Assembly: GCA_963597355.1 (NCBI GenBank)
Contig: CAVBPR010000022.1
Location: 1-47,614, forward strand
Direction: 5' to 3'
DNA: 47,614 bases
Origin: UMGS1766 sp963597355
GTDB lineage: Bacteria > Bacillota > Clostridia > Oscillospirales > Oscillospiraceae
Shown one piece after another: positions 16,516 to 25,065 of this stretch; within the stretch, counting starts at the first letter, position 1; each line of letters begins with the position of its first letter. The position numbers were made by a program, and so were the translations under genes. The notes below the pieces were generated by a model that was not told the DNA's origin, did not search any database, and saw only the letters and a program-made list of their open reading frames with translations.

Positions 16516-18000
16516 ATGAATTGCAATCTGAAGGAACGCTATGGTCTGTTTATCAACGGCAAGTGGGTACCCGCATCGGATGGCGGCGTTTTCACGACCA
16601 GCAGTCCTGCCACAGGCAAGCCGTTGGCCCAGTGCGCACAGGCAACAGAAGCAGATGTAGATGCTGCAGTAAAGGCCGCTTGGGCAGCTTATCCGGCATG
16701 GAAGGCCGTTAGTCCGATTGAGCGGGCAGATATTCTGTTGAAGATTGCGGATCGCATTGATGCCAATAAGGAACTGTTGGCTCAGGTGGAGAGCATGGAC
16801 AACGGTAAGCCCATTCGTGAGACACTGGCAATCGACGTGCCCTATGGCTCCGATCATTTCCGCTATTTTGCCAGCGCCGTCCGCACCGGTGAGGGCACCG
16901 CAAATATTCTGGACGGCAATTTCATGAGTCTGGTGCTCCGTGAGCCGATTGGTGTTGTGGGTCAGATCGTGCCCTGGAACTTCCCGTTCCTGATGGCGGC
17001 ATGGAAGTTGGCACCGGCTCTGGCTGCTGGCAACTGCATTGTCTTCAAGTCTTCTTCCTCCACGCCTTTGAGCATGCTGGTGTTTATGGAATTGATTGAA
17101 GATCTGCTTCCTGCCGGCGTGGTGAATGTAATTACCGGCTCTGGCAGTAAGTCTGGTCAGTATATGCTGGATCATCCCGGATTCCGTAAGCTGGCCTTTA
17201 CCGGATCGACGGAAATTGGCCTTGACGTTGCAAAGGCAGCTGCCGAGAAGCTGATTCCGGCTACCCTGGAGTTGGGCGGCAAGAGCGCGAACATCTACTT
17301 TGATGACTGCCAGTGGGATATGGCAATTGACGGCTTGCAGCTGGGCATCCTGTTCAATCAGGGTCAGGTTTGCTGTGCCGGTTCCCGTGTCTTCGTTCAG
17401 GAGGGCATTTACGACAAGTTTGTTGCAGCTGCTGTGGATGCATTCCAGAAGGTGACTGTGGGTGATCCGCTGGATCCCAACACCCAGATGGGCGCTCAGG
17501 TGAATGAGGGTCAGCTGCAGAAGATCCTGAAGTACGTTGATGTGGCAAAGCAGGAGGGTGCAACAATCGCCTGCGGCGGCGCACGGTATGCAGAAGGTGC
17601 CTGCGCAAACGGCTGCTTCATGCAGCCCACGCTGATTACAAATGTCACAAACGATATGCGTGTTGCACAGGAGGAAATCTTCGGGCCTGTGGCTGTGGTT
17701 ATCAAGTTCAAGACAGAGGACGAAGTTGTTGCCATGGCAAATGATTCCGCCTATGGCTTGGGCGGCGCTGTCTGGACTCGGGATATCAACCGCGCTATTC
17801 GCGTTGCACGTTCGATCGAGACGGGACGTATGTGGGTCAACACCTATAACCAGATTCCTGCCGGCGCTCCCTTCGGTGGTTATAAGCGTTCCGGCATTGG
17901 CCGCGAAACCGATCTGAGCATTCTGGATGCCTACACGCAGAAGAAGAATATCATGATCAATCTGAACGAAGCACCCAGCGGATTCTATCCGGCAAAGTAA
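16516..18000 (+). CDS. NAD(P)-dependent aldehyde dehydrogenase
   Basis: A 494-aa enzyme of the aldehyde dehydrogenase superfamily that oxidises aldehydes to acids. Conserved parts are PWNFPF with the oxyanion Asn155, GSTEIG for the cofactor, LELGGKSAN with general base Glu252, and GQVCCAGSR with the catalytic cysteine Cys286. Length and C-terminus (PFGGYKRSGIGRE) are typical of the ExaC/AldA-type branch. The substrate cannot be told from sequence. GGAGG lies 9 bp before the ATG. It is monocistronic with a terminator 40 bp after the stop. It is the most strongly GC-rich codon user of the neighbourhood, suggesting high expression. Confidence 0.93.
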   Translation: MNCNLKERYGLFINGKWVPASDGGVFTTSSPATGKPLAQCAQATEADVDAAVKAAWAAYPAWKAVSPIERADILLKIADRIDANKELLAQVESMDNGKPIRETLAIDVPYGSDHFRYFASAVRTGEGTANILDGNFMSLVLREPIGVVGQIVPWNFPFLMAAWKLAPALAAGNCIVFKSSSSTPLSMLVFMELIEDLLPAGVVNVITGSGSKSGQYMLDHPGFRKLAFTGSTEIGLDVAKAAAEKLIPATLELGGKSANIYFDDCQWDMAIDGLQLGILFNQGQVCCAGSRVFVQEGIYDKFVAAAVDAFQKVTVGDPLDPNTQMGAQVNEGQLQKILKYVDVAKQEGATIACGGARYAEGACANGCFMQPTLITNVTNDMRVAQEEIFGPVAVVIKFKTEDEVVAMANDSAYGLGGAVWTRDINRAIRVARSIETGRMWVNTYNQIPAGAPFGGYKRSGIGRETDLSILDAYTQKKNIMINLNEAPSGFYPAK

Positions 18001-18039
18001 TTGCGGAAATTAAAGATTTTGCGCTGATTTGACAAATCG

Positions 18040-18077
18040 ACTGCCCCAACGCTTGTGATAACAGGCGTTGGGGCAGT
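18040..18077 (+). terminator. Terminator of aldehyde dehydrogenase gene
   Basis: A 17-bp stem with one G-U pair (18040-18056 with 18061-18077), loop GATA, followed by TTTATATGTTTTT. Confidence 0.9.
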
Positions 18078-18136
18078 TTATATGTTTTTCGATTGTAAAG
18101 TGAAAAACATATACAGAAAGAATCGATGTGGATGAC

Positions 18137-18166
18137 TTGACAAATAAGAAAAACATGTGATATGGT
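18137..18166 (+). promoter_or_regulatory. Promoter of winged-helix regulator gene
   Basis: TTGACA (18137-18142) with TATGGT (18161-18166) at 18 bp. The -10 match is weak. The GTTAG palindrome at 18182 lies just downstream of the predicted start, an ideal place for repression. Confidence 0.55.
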
Positions 18167-18181
18167 TTCTTTATTATGTAG

Positions 18182-18197
18182 GTTAGTTAAAACTAAC
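18182..18197. promoter_or_regulatory. Operator palindrome GTTAGTTAAAACTAAC
   Basis: A perfect 16-bp palindrome (GTTAGTT-AA-AACTAAC) between the promoter and the ribosome site (AGAGGTGA) of the regulator gene. Two close relatives occur before the NEAT protein gene at 19274 and 19294. The half-site resembles those of DtxR-family metal regulators. Confidence 0.75.
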
Positions 18198-18214
18198 AAA
18201 GAAGAGGTGATTTT

Positions 18215-19039
18215 GTGGCAGTTTCAGCAGATATTCTGCGGATGCAAGTGCTGCTTTGTTTTTACAATGGGACAAAAACCGTGATGGCAATTAGTCGCGA
18301 GTTGAATGAAGAGCACTACACTGTGACGCGTGCCATCAAGAGTCTGGAAGAGGATAACCTGATTCTTCGCTCTGGTGCACGTCAGTTGGACTTGAGCGCA
18401 GAAGGACAGCAACTGGCGAAACAGTATGCGGAGCGGATGTCCATTACCGTAAACCATCTGCTCTATGAGGGAGTAGACATGGCCAGCGCACGGCATGACG
18501 CATACTATTGGGCGCTCTATAACTCGGATGAAACGATGGCGGTCATTCGAGCAGGAGAGGAACTGTGTCGCGTGAAATATGAGCTTTCTGAATGCGGCAG
18601 CTTTACAGGAAGTACGCTTTCCAAAATGCTGGGCAACGGGGTGTACCGTTTCCCGTTTTTGGTGTATCGGGAGAAAGCGAAAAATGGAGACAATATCTCC
18701 ATGGCGAACAACGGTTTTGAGCATCCCTGTGTGCTGAGCGTGCGAGACGGTGTTGGTGTCCTCCAGCTCAAAGTGGCAGATATGTCGGCGCGATCCGGGA
18801 AGACTGGCATTCAAATGGAAGGACATGTGGTAAAGCTGTCCTACTACAAAGATGGGCATTATGTGGAGGCGGAATTCAATCGGCGGACGCTATGCATTCC
18901 GGCGGATGTGTTGAATTTTCGGACGGTAGGAGAGGGGATTGGACAGATCCTTCACGGGCAGGTGTGTCTGCGGATGCAGTGCAGTGTAGGGCCGATCCAT
19001 ATGCCGGAATCCACTGCAATTTTCACTTTGCTGGTCTGA
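18215..19039 (+). CDS. Winged-helix (MarR-like) regulator with unknown C-terminal domain
   Basis: A 274-aa protein. Residues about 5-75 form a winged helix: ILRMQVLLCFYNG, AISRELNEEHYTVTRAIKSLEEDNLI as helix-turn-helix, then a wing ending LDLSAEGQQLAKQY. The other 200 residues match no domain I can name; they are mixed alpha/beta with no membrane segment. GTG start with AGAGGTGA upstream. A GTTAG-type palindrome before the gene and two before the downstream NEAT operon suggest that this protein, or the DtxR-family protein at 27863, controls both. Heme or iron sensing is inference. Confidence 0.7.
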   Translation: MAVSADILRMQVLLCFYNGTKTVMAISRELNEEHYTVTRAIKSLEEDNLILRSGARQLDLSAEGQQLAKQYAERMSITVNHLLYEGVDMASARHDAYYWALYNSDETMAVIRAGEELCRVKYELSECGSFTGSTLSKMLGNGVYRFPFLVYREKAKNGDNISMANNGFEHPCVLSVRDGVGVLQLKVADMSARSGKTGIQMEGHVVKLSYYKDGHYVEAEFNRRTLCIPADVLNFRTVGEGIGQILHGQVCLRMQCSVGPIHMPESTAIFTLLV

Positions 19040-19179
19040 GTATAAAAAAGTCAAAAAACTTCGAGCGTGTTTGCACGAAGAAAGAAAACCATTGAAAATG
19101 CAGAATCTTTTAGCGTGTGAAAATTGGAATGATGTTGATCCTACACCTGTTTTCGTGCGTTTTTGCACGAAGAAAAACC

Positions 19180-19208
19180 TTGACGACATAGAACATCCAT
19201 TTTATACT
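19180..19208 (+). promoter_or_regulatory. Sigma-A promoter of heme-uptake operon
   Basis: TTGACG (19180-19185) and TATACT (19203-19208) are 17 bp apart. The start would be near 19215, giving a leader of about 125 nt that includes a two-stem fold and two operator palindromes. Confidence 0.75.
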
Positions 19209-19222
19209 GCAATTGTTTCGAA

Positions 19223-19268
19223 GGGATAAGCTTAAGATCAGGCTGGGTGACCAGCTATATTTTATCCC
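19223..19268 (+). promoter_or_regulatory. Structured 5' leader of NEAT operon
   Basis: An outer stem GGGATAA (19223-19229) pairs with TTATCCC (19262-19268). Inside it, GCTGG-GTGA-CCAGC (19242-19255) forms a second stem capped by a GNRA-type tetraloop. The stems are separated by asymmetric internal loops. No known riboswitch class fits that I recognise. Confidence 0.45.
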
Positions 19269-19273
19269 AGGAG

Positions 19274-19309
19274 GTTAGTTAAAGCTAATATATGTTAGCT
19301 ATTGCTAAC
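19274..19309. promoter_or_regulatory. Two tandem GTTAG-N6-CTAA(C/T) operators
   Basis: GTTAGTTAAAGCTAAT (19274-19289) and GTTAGCTATTGCTAAC (19294-19309) match the palindrome at 18182. Their starts are exactly 20 bp apart, close to two helical turns, so two dimers could bind the same face of DNA. They lie between the promoter and the ribosome site of the NEAT gene. Confidence 0.75.
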
Positions 19310-19338
19310 AAAAAGATAAAAGGAGGAAACAGGACGAA

Positions 19339-22300
19339 ATGAAAGCAAGCAAAGACGGACTGAAACGCGGATTGTCACTGCTGTTGGCGGTTATGATGTG
19401 CGTTAGTCTGCTGAGCGTCGGCGCGTTTGCGGTGGAGCCGGACACGGAGTCTGAAACTGCTCAGACGAGTTCATCCGTGGCTGAGGAAGCTGCTGCTTCG
19501 ACAACGGAGGATGCGGCGGATTCATCCGAGGATGTGCAGACGGATGAAATTGTCAACGCAGACGAAAGCGAAGAGGCAAATGAACCGGCGGAAGAGGCAG
19601 ACGAGAATGGCATTGCAGTTGCCTCGAATACGGACAATACGCGAGAGGCAATTTATCTCGGCGTGCCGACCGATGTGGAAGATGGTGTGTATTATGCCAC
19701 AATCAACCTGAAAAATGCCTCGAATCCGACGCAGTATTCCATGGGCAACACGGCCCTGCGCGGCAGCGACAGTTATAAGGCCAAGCAGACTTCTGACACG
19801 GCCTATCGTCCGATCGTTATCGTGAAGGACGGCAAAGCAACTGCGTTGCTGGAGTTTATGCCAATGGGTTATCTGGGCGAGTATGGTTTTATGATGGAGC
19901 TGGAGGGTGTATATCCCGGAAGCTTCACACAGTTCTGCATGCCCAATGAGAGCGATCCCAACACGGTGTTTACTTCCACCCGGACGTTGACCTACCAGAA
20001 AACGACCGATGGAAAAACGGTTTATGACATTTACAACAATCCGGATTCCGAGTACAAGTTTGACGGGACAACTGAGAAAACGAAGCGTCCGGCCGGATTT
20101 GGCAAGGCAGAAAGCTATGTCAATATCGTGGATCAGCCTTACAGTCATTTGCTGGCTTTGGATGTAACCCCGGTTATGGCCGGCGGTACAGGGGATGAGG
20201 TGCCCACCAAGGCGGCGGATTACACCGCAGATCAGGCAGCATACTGCCATGTGTTTGTGCCGGTGATGTTTGCTATTTCAACCTCTTCCGGTGACCAATA
20301 CGCTCGGATGCAGGTGGACTGGACCTCGTTGACCAAGATTGACAATCCGGAAACGAATGTACAATACATGCTCTATCAGGCAAGCCAGACCAGCACAGAA
20401 GGTTATTCAGAAGCATCTGTGACCGCATTCAATACTGCGTACAAGGCTGTGCATGACAAGCTTGAAAATATTTGGCCGAAGCAGACTTTGGATTTGGATG
20501 GTACCAGTTTTACGGCTCAGCCTGTTCTGAATATGGTAACTTACAGTGAAGAAGAGCAGCAGGCCATGGCAAAGCAGCTTAAGGATGCAATTGATGGCCT
20601 GAGCGTTACGGATTTTACTGGGCTTCAGAGCGTGCTGGACGAAGCAAAGGCAATTGACTCTGTGCTCTACACAGCGGCCAGCTACCAGAAGCTTGTAGAA
20701 GCAATGGATGTGGCGGAAACCATGATTGCAGCGGGCAGTGCCACTCAGGATGAAGTGGACGCACAGGCACAGGCTTTGCGGAATGCCATTGATGCGCTGG
20801 AGAGCGTCAGCAAAGAAGATGGCTGGGATGGCGTTACGGTCAAGGAGCCGGCGGACGTCAGCGAGACCAGCGTAACAATCACCTCTGCGGAGGAGCTGGC
20901 ATGGCTTGCGCAGCAGGTGAACGGCGGACGTTCCTTCGCTTGCGTGTTCCTGAACGAAGACATCGATCTGAACGGTAAGCCCTGGACAGCGATCGGCACA
21001 AAGAGCAATCCCTTTACCGGCGAGTTTTACGGCAACGGACACACGGTCTCGAACCTGCTGGTAACGGCAAGCAGCCAATATCAGGGTCTCTTCGGTTATG
21101 TGGGAAATACCAGCGGAACCAAGACGGCCATCGTACAGGATCTGTCCGTACAGGGCGCAATAAAAACAACTGCAAGTGATGTTGGCGGTGTGGTCGGCTA
21201 TGCAGTGTATGCAAAGCTGAACAACCTGAAGAGCGATGTTACGATTACGATTGATCGTGTAAACAACACGGACACCATTGCCTATGCCGGCGGCATCGTT
21301 GGCGAAGCAATTCGTACCAATTTGAACCGTTGCTTTAACAATGGTGATGTGACTGCACTGGATCAGGAAAAGGTAGGCGGTGTAGCCGGTTATGCCTCTT
21401 CTGGAAATATTCAGTATTGTGGCAATACCGGTAATATTACTGCCGGGGGATGCAGCGCCGGTATTGCGGGTCTGTTCTCCGCTTCCGGTGTGGTAGCATC
21501 TGTAATCAATTGCTATAACACAGGTGATGTGGTGTCAACCGGTACCTTCGTCGGTGGTATCGTCGGAAGCGTTACCGTGTTTAGCCGCAATGGTACTGCA
21601 GGAATGGGCGTACTCTCCCAGCTTTATAACCGCGGCGATGTGACTGCACAGAGCACAGTGGGCGGTCTTGCCGGCGGCATTGTTGGCGGCGAGTTGACCT
21701 CTCTGTCTGCATCTTATTCTACCGGTAAGGTTGCCGAGACTGTGACATCTGCCACCTCCAGTGCTGGCGCTCTTGTGGGCCGCCTGTACTCCGGACAGAT
21801 CAACTATGCCTATGCTCTGGAAGGAACAGCCGACCAGTTGAATACGCTTGGCACACAAACGGGAACGACAACGATGATTGTCAGCAACGTGGAGTTCGAA
21901 TCAGAGGACTGGCTCAAGTCGGATGACTTCTTTACTGCGTTGGGTGGATTTGCAGATGATTTTGCAAAGGATACGGAAGCTTTGAACGACGGGTATCCTG
22001 TACTTACCTTCCAGAATGATGATGTTCTTGCAGCGGCAAAGCTGGAAGCAATCAATGAGCTGAATCTCTATAAGGACATCAGCGGATACAAGGGCCTCTC
22101 CAAGACTGCTGCAGAGAAGGTAAAGACAGATGCGTTTACTGCAATCCAGAATGCCGCAACAAAGGCAGAGCTGGCGGAAGTGCTGGCAAAGGCAAAGAGC
22201 GACCTGGATGCGATTCCCAACGATGCCAACTACGGCCTGGATCTGACAGAGCTGGAAGCGAAGCTGGCCGAGGCAAAGGAACTAGAGAGCAAGGGGGACA

Positions 22301-23760
22301 CCCTCTATACCCAGGACAGCTGGAACAGCTTTACCGCAACCATCGCAGGCATTGATTATCTGCTGGAAAACGGATTTGGAACGCAGGAGAAAGTTGATAC
22401 ATACCTTGGTTACCTGAAGACCAATCAGGCAGCTCTGACTTATAAGGATGCGGATTATACCGCAGTGGACGAGGCACTGGCTTCTGTCCCCACAGATCTG
22501 TCCGATTATACGGATGAGAGCGCTAAGACGGTAACAGACGCAGTTGCTGCTGTGGTGCGCGGCAAAAATATTACAGAGCAGACCGAAGTCGAAGCAATGG
22601 CAGAGCGTATTCGCAATGCAGTTGCCGGACTGACCAAGAAGGACAGCGGTGATGAGGATACACTGGATTGGAACAATTTGGCCGATGGCGTTTATTCCTT
22701 GGAATTCACCATGGTCAAAATGAACCGCACGGATCTGTCCATGTCCAATGATGCAGTTAACCACACTGCAAAGCTGGAAGTTAAGGACGGTCAGTATAAC
22801 CTGACGGTAAACTTCAAGGGACTGCATTATCTGAACCGTTTTGGCTATTTGGCAAAACTGTCCTACTATGAGGATGGTTATACCTACGGCAAATACGGCG
22901 CTGTAAGCGGAACATTGCTGCCGGCTACCGTGTTGGCAACGCAGAAGAACAGCGACGGCACCGATGTGACAGACGAGTTCAACATTGCAGGCGGCGTTGC
23001 GGAAGGCCAGCTCTATCCTCTGACGGTAACCTTCCCGGTGATAAACACAGCCAAGGCAGACGCCGATGGCCTGATTCCGCTGCATGTGTTCGTGCCGGTC
23101 ATGGAAGACATTGCGGCCGGAAATGGTGACCAGGATGTGCTGATGAAGCTGGACAAGACAACGTTGAAGAAAGTCGATAGCGATGATCCCAGTTTTGATC
23201 CGGAAGAACCGGAGGAATTGTCTCCCGCAGTGGATCTGACCGACGAGGCCACCGGTGTCAAGCTCCATGCAGATAAGGGTGTTTATCCTAAGGGAGTCAA
23301 ACTGGTTGTTTCTGAAATCAAGACTGGCGACAGCTATTCTGCTGCAAGCAAGAGCATGACCGACGTGGGTAAGAAGTTCAAGCTCTATGACGTGAAGGTT
23401 GTAGACGCCGACGGCAATGCCGTGGACGCCAATGGCACCGTCAACGTAAGCTTCCCCGTGCCCGACGGCTACAACGCCGACAAGTGCGCTGTCTACCGCA
23501 TGAACGACGACGGCACAAAAACCCTCGTAAAGGGTACTGTGGCGGACGGTTACTTCACCGTGACAGTGAAATCCCTCGGCCAGTATGTTCTGGTGGAGAA
23601 GGGCAGCACAACTACGGATGCAGAGAACACGAAGAACACGAAGTCGCCCAAGACCGGTGATTCTGCTCCCGTTGCACTGGTCATCGTTTGCATGACTGCT
23701 GCTGTCTGCGGCGCAGGCGTGCTGACCATCAACAACAAACGCAAGCATACAGGAGATTAA
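19339..23760 (+). CDS. Surface heme-binding protein: NEAT-FIVAR-GLUG-FIVAR-NEAT, SPKTG anchor
   Basis: A 1473-aa secreted protein, probably the outer heme receptor. Order: signal peptide (1-31), acidic Ser/Thr/Glu spacer (to about 100), NEAT 1 (about 112-338), FIVAR-like helices (about 425-490), a GLUG-repeat region with at least seven G-G-hydrophobic-G motifs (about 575-820), further FIVAR-like helices (about 965-1100), NEAT 2 (about 1114-1280), a beta-rich domain resembling ZU5 (about 1295-1420), then SPKTGD (1436-1441), a membrane segment and a KRKH tail for sortase anchoring. Both NEATs keep the SM-G/S-N short helix (YSMGNTAL, LSMSNDAV). The usual YxxxY heme motif is reduced to GDQY in NEAT 1 and GDQD in NEAT 2. 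AGGAGG precedes the ATG. Confidence 0.85.
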   Translation: MKASKDGLKRGLSLLLAVMMCVSLLSVGAFAVEPDTESETAQTSSSVAEEAAASTTEDAADSSEDVQTDEIVNADESEEANEPAEEADENGIAVASNTDNTREAIYLGVPTDVEDGVYYATINLKNASNPTQYSMGNTALRGSDSYKAKQTSDTAYRPIVIVKDGKATALLEFMPMGYLGEYGFMMELEGVYPGSFTQFCMPNESDPNTVFTSTRTLTYQKTTDGKTVYDIYNNPDSEYKFDGTTEKTKRPAGFGKAESYVNIVDQPYSHLLALDVTPVMAGGTGDEVPTKAADYTADQAAYCHVFVPVMFAISTSSGDQYARMQVDWTSLTKIDNPETNVQYMLYQASQTSTEGYSEASVTAFNTAYKAVHDKLENIWPKQTLDLDGTSFTAQPVLNMVTYSEEEQQAMAKQLKDAIDGLSVTDFTGLQSVLDEAKAIDSVLYTAASYQKLVEAMDVAETMIAAGSATQDEVDAQAQALRNAIDALESVSKEDGWDGVTVKEPADVSETSVTITSAEELAWLAQQVNGGRSFACVFLNEDIDLNGKPWTAIGTKSNPFTGEFYGNGHTVSNLLVTASSQYQGLFGYVGNTSGTKTAIVQDLSVQGAIKTTASDVGGVVGYAVYAKLNNLKSDVTITIDRVNNTDTIAYAGGIVGEAIRTNLNRCFNNGDVTALDQEKVGGVAGYASSGNIQYCGNTGNITAGGCSAGIAGLFSASGVVASVINCYNTGDVVSTGTFVGGIVGSVTVFSRNGTAGMGVLSQLYNRGDVTAQSTVGGLAGGIVGGELTSLSASYSTGKVAETVTSATSSAGALVGRLYSGQINYAYALEGTADQLNTLGTQTGTTTMIVSNVEFESEDWLKSDDFFTALGGFADDFAKDTEALNDGYPVLTFQNDDVLAAAKLEAINELNLYKDISGYKGLSKTAAEKVKTDAFTAIQNAATKAELAEVLAKAKSDLDAIPNDANYGLDLTELEAKLAEAKELESKGDTLYTQDSWNSFTATIAGIDYLLENGFGTQEKVDTYLGYLKTNQAALTYKDADYTAVDEALASVPTDLSDYTDESAKTVTDAVAAVVRGKNITEQTEVEAMAERIRNAVAGLTKKDSGDEDTLDWNNLADGVYSLEFTMVKMNRTDLSMSNDAVNHTAKLEVKDGQYNLTVNFKGLHYLNRFGYLAKLSYYEDGYTYGKYGAVSGTLLPATVLATQKNSDGTDVTDEFNIAGGVAEGQLYPLTVTFPVINTAKADADGLIPLHVFVPVMEDIAAGNGDQDVLMKLDKTTLKKVDSDDPSFDPEEPEELSPAVDLTDEATGVKLHADKGVYPKGVKLVVSEIKTGDSYSAASKSMTDVGKKFKLYDVKVVDADGNAVDANGTVNVSFPVPDGYNADKCAVYRMNDDGTKTLVKGTVADGYFTVTVKSLGQYVLVEKGSTTTDAENTKNTKSPKTGDSAPVALVIVCMTAAVCGAGVLTINNKRKHTGD

Positions 23761-23763
23761 ACC

Positions 23764-25065
23764 ATGAAACATACCGCATCAAACTTCTTTCAGCGACTGG
23801 TCGGTATGATGGTAGTGCTCACCCTCGTGGTGAGCACTACTGCCATTTCCGCTCACGCCGCCTCCTCGGCGGGCATTTATACCGCAACGGCTTCTGCTCA
23901 TTATCGCAATCCCTCTACCGGTGAAATTGAGGATTCCGGCGGCGAGGAGTCCGAGGTACTGGGCCAGTCCATGACCGAGTCCGCCCTCTATACCAAGGCA
24001 CTTGTCGAGATCGACAAGGATGGCAACAGCTGGATTACCGTCCGACTCAAGCTGGCGGACAGTATTTCCGATGTTTCCTTTGGCCGCTCTGCCACGCTCA
24101 TGCAGGAGGACTATGGTTCCAACACTGCGGACTACCGGATGAAAGCAACTCCCGGCACTACGCTGCGCTGCACCATGTATGTTACACCTATGGGACGCGA
24201 GGTAATCTGGTATATTACCGTGTCCTCCAGCTTGTCTTCCGGTTCCGGTGACTTTGTCGTTACCTTAACGGATGCAGATATTGCCAGCGGTGATTCTGGT
24301 TCCGGCGCTGCAACGGTTGCCGGTGCAGTCGGCGCAGAGAATGTGACAGGCACATCCGCCGCAGACAAAACAGCACTGGCTGAGGCTATTACCGCCGATG
24401 CGGCGCTGGTAGAGGCAGATTATACTGCCGACAGCTGGACCGCCTTTGCCGCTGCGCTGACTGCCGCCCAGGGTGTAAACGATCAGGCAGATGCCTCTCA
24501 AGAGAATGTAGATGCTGCGCTGACGGCATTGAACGATGCAGCTGCAGCACTGGTGAAGGTGATCGACAAGACAGCGCTGAATGCCGCAATTGAGCAGGTG
24601 GGCGCATTGCAGGAGAAAGACTACACTGTAGCCAGCTGGAAGGTGCTTACTACAGCGCTGAGTACGGCGAAGACTGTGGCAGATAAGGCGGATGCAACAC
24701 AGGAAGAAGTGGATGCCGCTCTGTCTCCCCTCTATGATGCTATGGGTGCGCTGGTAAAGCTGGCGGACAAAACTTCATTGACTGCCGCCATCGACTCTGC
24801 CTCTGCTTGCAATGAAAAAGATTACACTGTGGAGAGTTGGTCCGCGGTTTCCAGTGCTCTTGCCACGGCAAAAAGTCTGAACGAACAGGAAGACGCTGCT
24901 CAGAAGGATGTGGATGCAGCAGCGCAGGCGCTGAATGATGCAGTGAATGCTTTGGTGGAAAAGACCGTTAGCCCCGTTGCCATTGTGATTGTCGTTGTGG
25001 TGGTGCTGGCTGCCGCTGGTGCTGCTGCCGGTGTGGTTCTGAAAAAGAAGAAGGCGGCAAAATGA
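23764..25065 (+). CDS. Shp-like heme-binding membrane-anchored protein with three FIVAR repeats
   Basis: A 433-aa surface protein likely to relay heme from the NEAT protein to the lipoprotein encoded next. After a signal peptide (1-32) the domain at about 37-172 resembles streptococcal Shp: GIYTATASAHYRNPSTGEIE near its start and LGQSMTESAL and TMYVTPMGREVIWY later. Shp binds heme by two methionines; Met70 and Met143 (or Met138) are candidates here. Three tandem repeats of about 67 residues follow (200-266, 267-333, 334-400), each starting DKTAL/DKTSL. A membrane segment (403-425) and KKKKAAK end it, with no sortase motif, as in Shp. It begins 3 bp after the NEAT gene. Confidence 0.82.
   Translation: MKHTASNFFQRLVGMMVVLTLVVSTTAISAHAASSAGIYTATASAHYRNPSTGEIEDSGGEESEVLGQSMTESALYTKALVEIDKDGNSWITVRLKLADSISDVSFGRSATLMQEDYGSNTADYRMKATPGTTLRCTMYVTPMGREVIWYITVSSSLSSGSGDFVVTLTDADIASGDSGSGAATVAGAVGAENVTGTSAADKTALAEAITADAALVEADYTADSWTAFAAALTAAQGVNDQADASQENVDAALTALNDAAAALVKVIDKTALNAAIEQVGALQEKDYTVASWKVLTTALSTAKTVADKADATQEEVDAALSPLYDAMGALVKLADKTSLTAAIDSASACNEKDYTVESWSAVSSALATAKSLNEQEDAAQKDVDAAAQALNDAVNALVEKTVSPVAIVIVVVVVLAAAGAAAGVVLKKKKAAK

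Noticed and set aside
22282..23772. A long open frame on the minus strand (496 codons) antisense to the NEAT gene
   Set aside because: It lies wholly inside the well-supported plus-strand gene, has no ribosome site or family motifs and shows the biased composition of a reverse-strand shadow.
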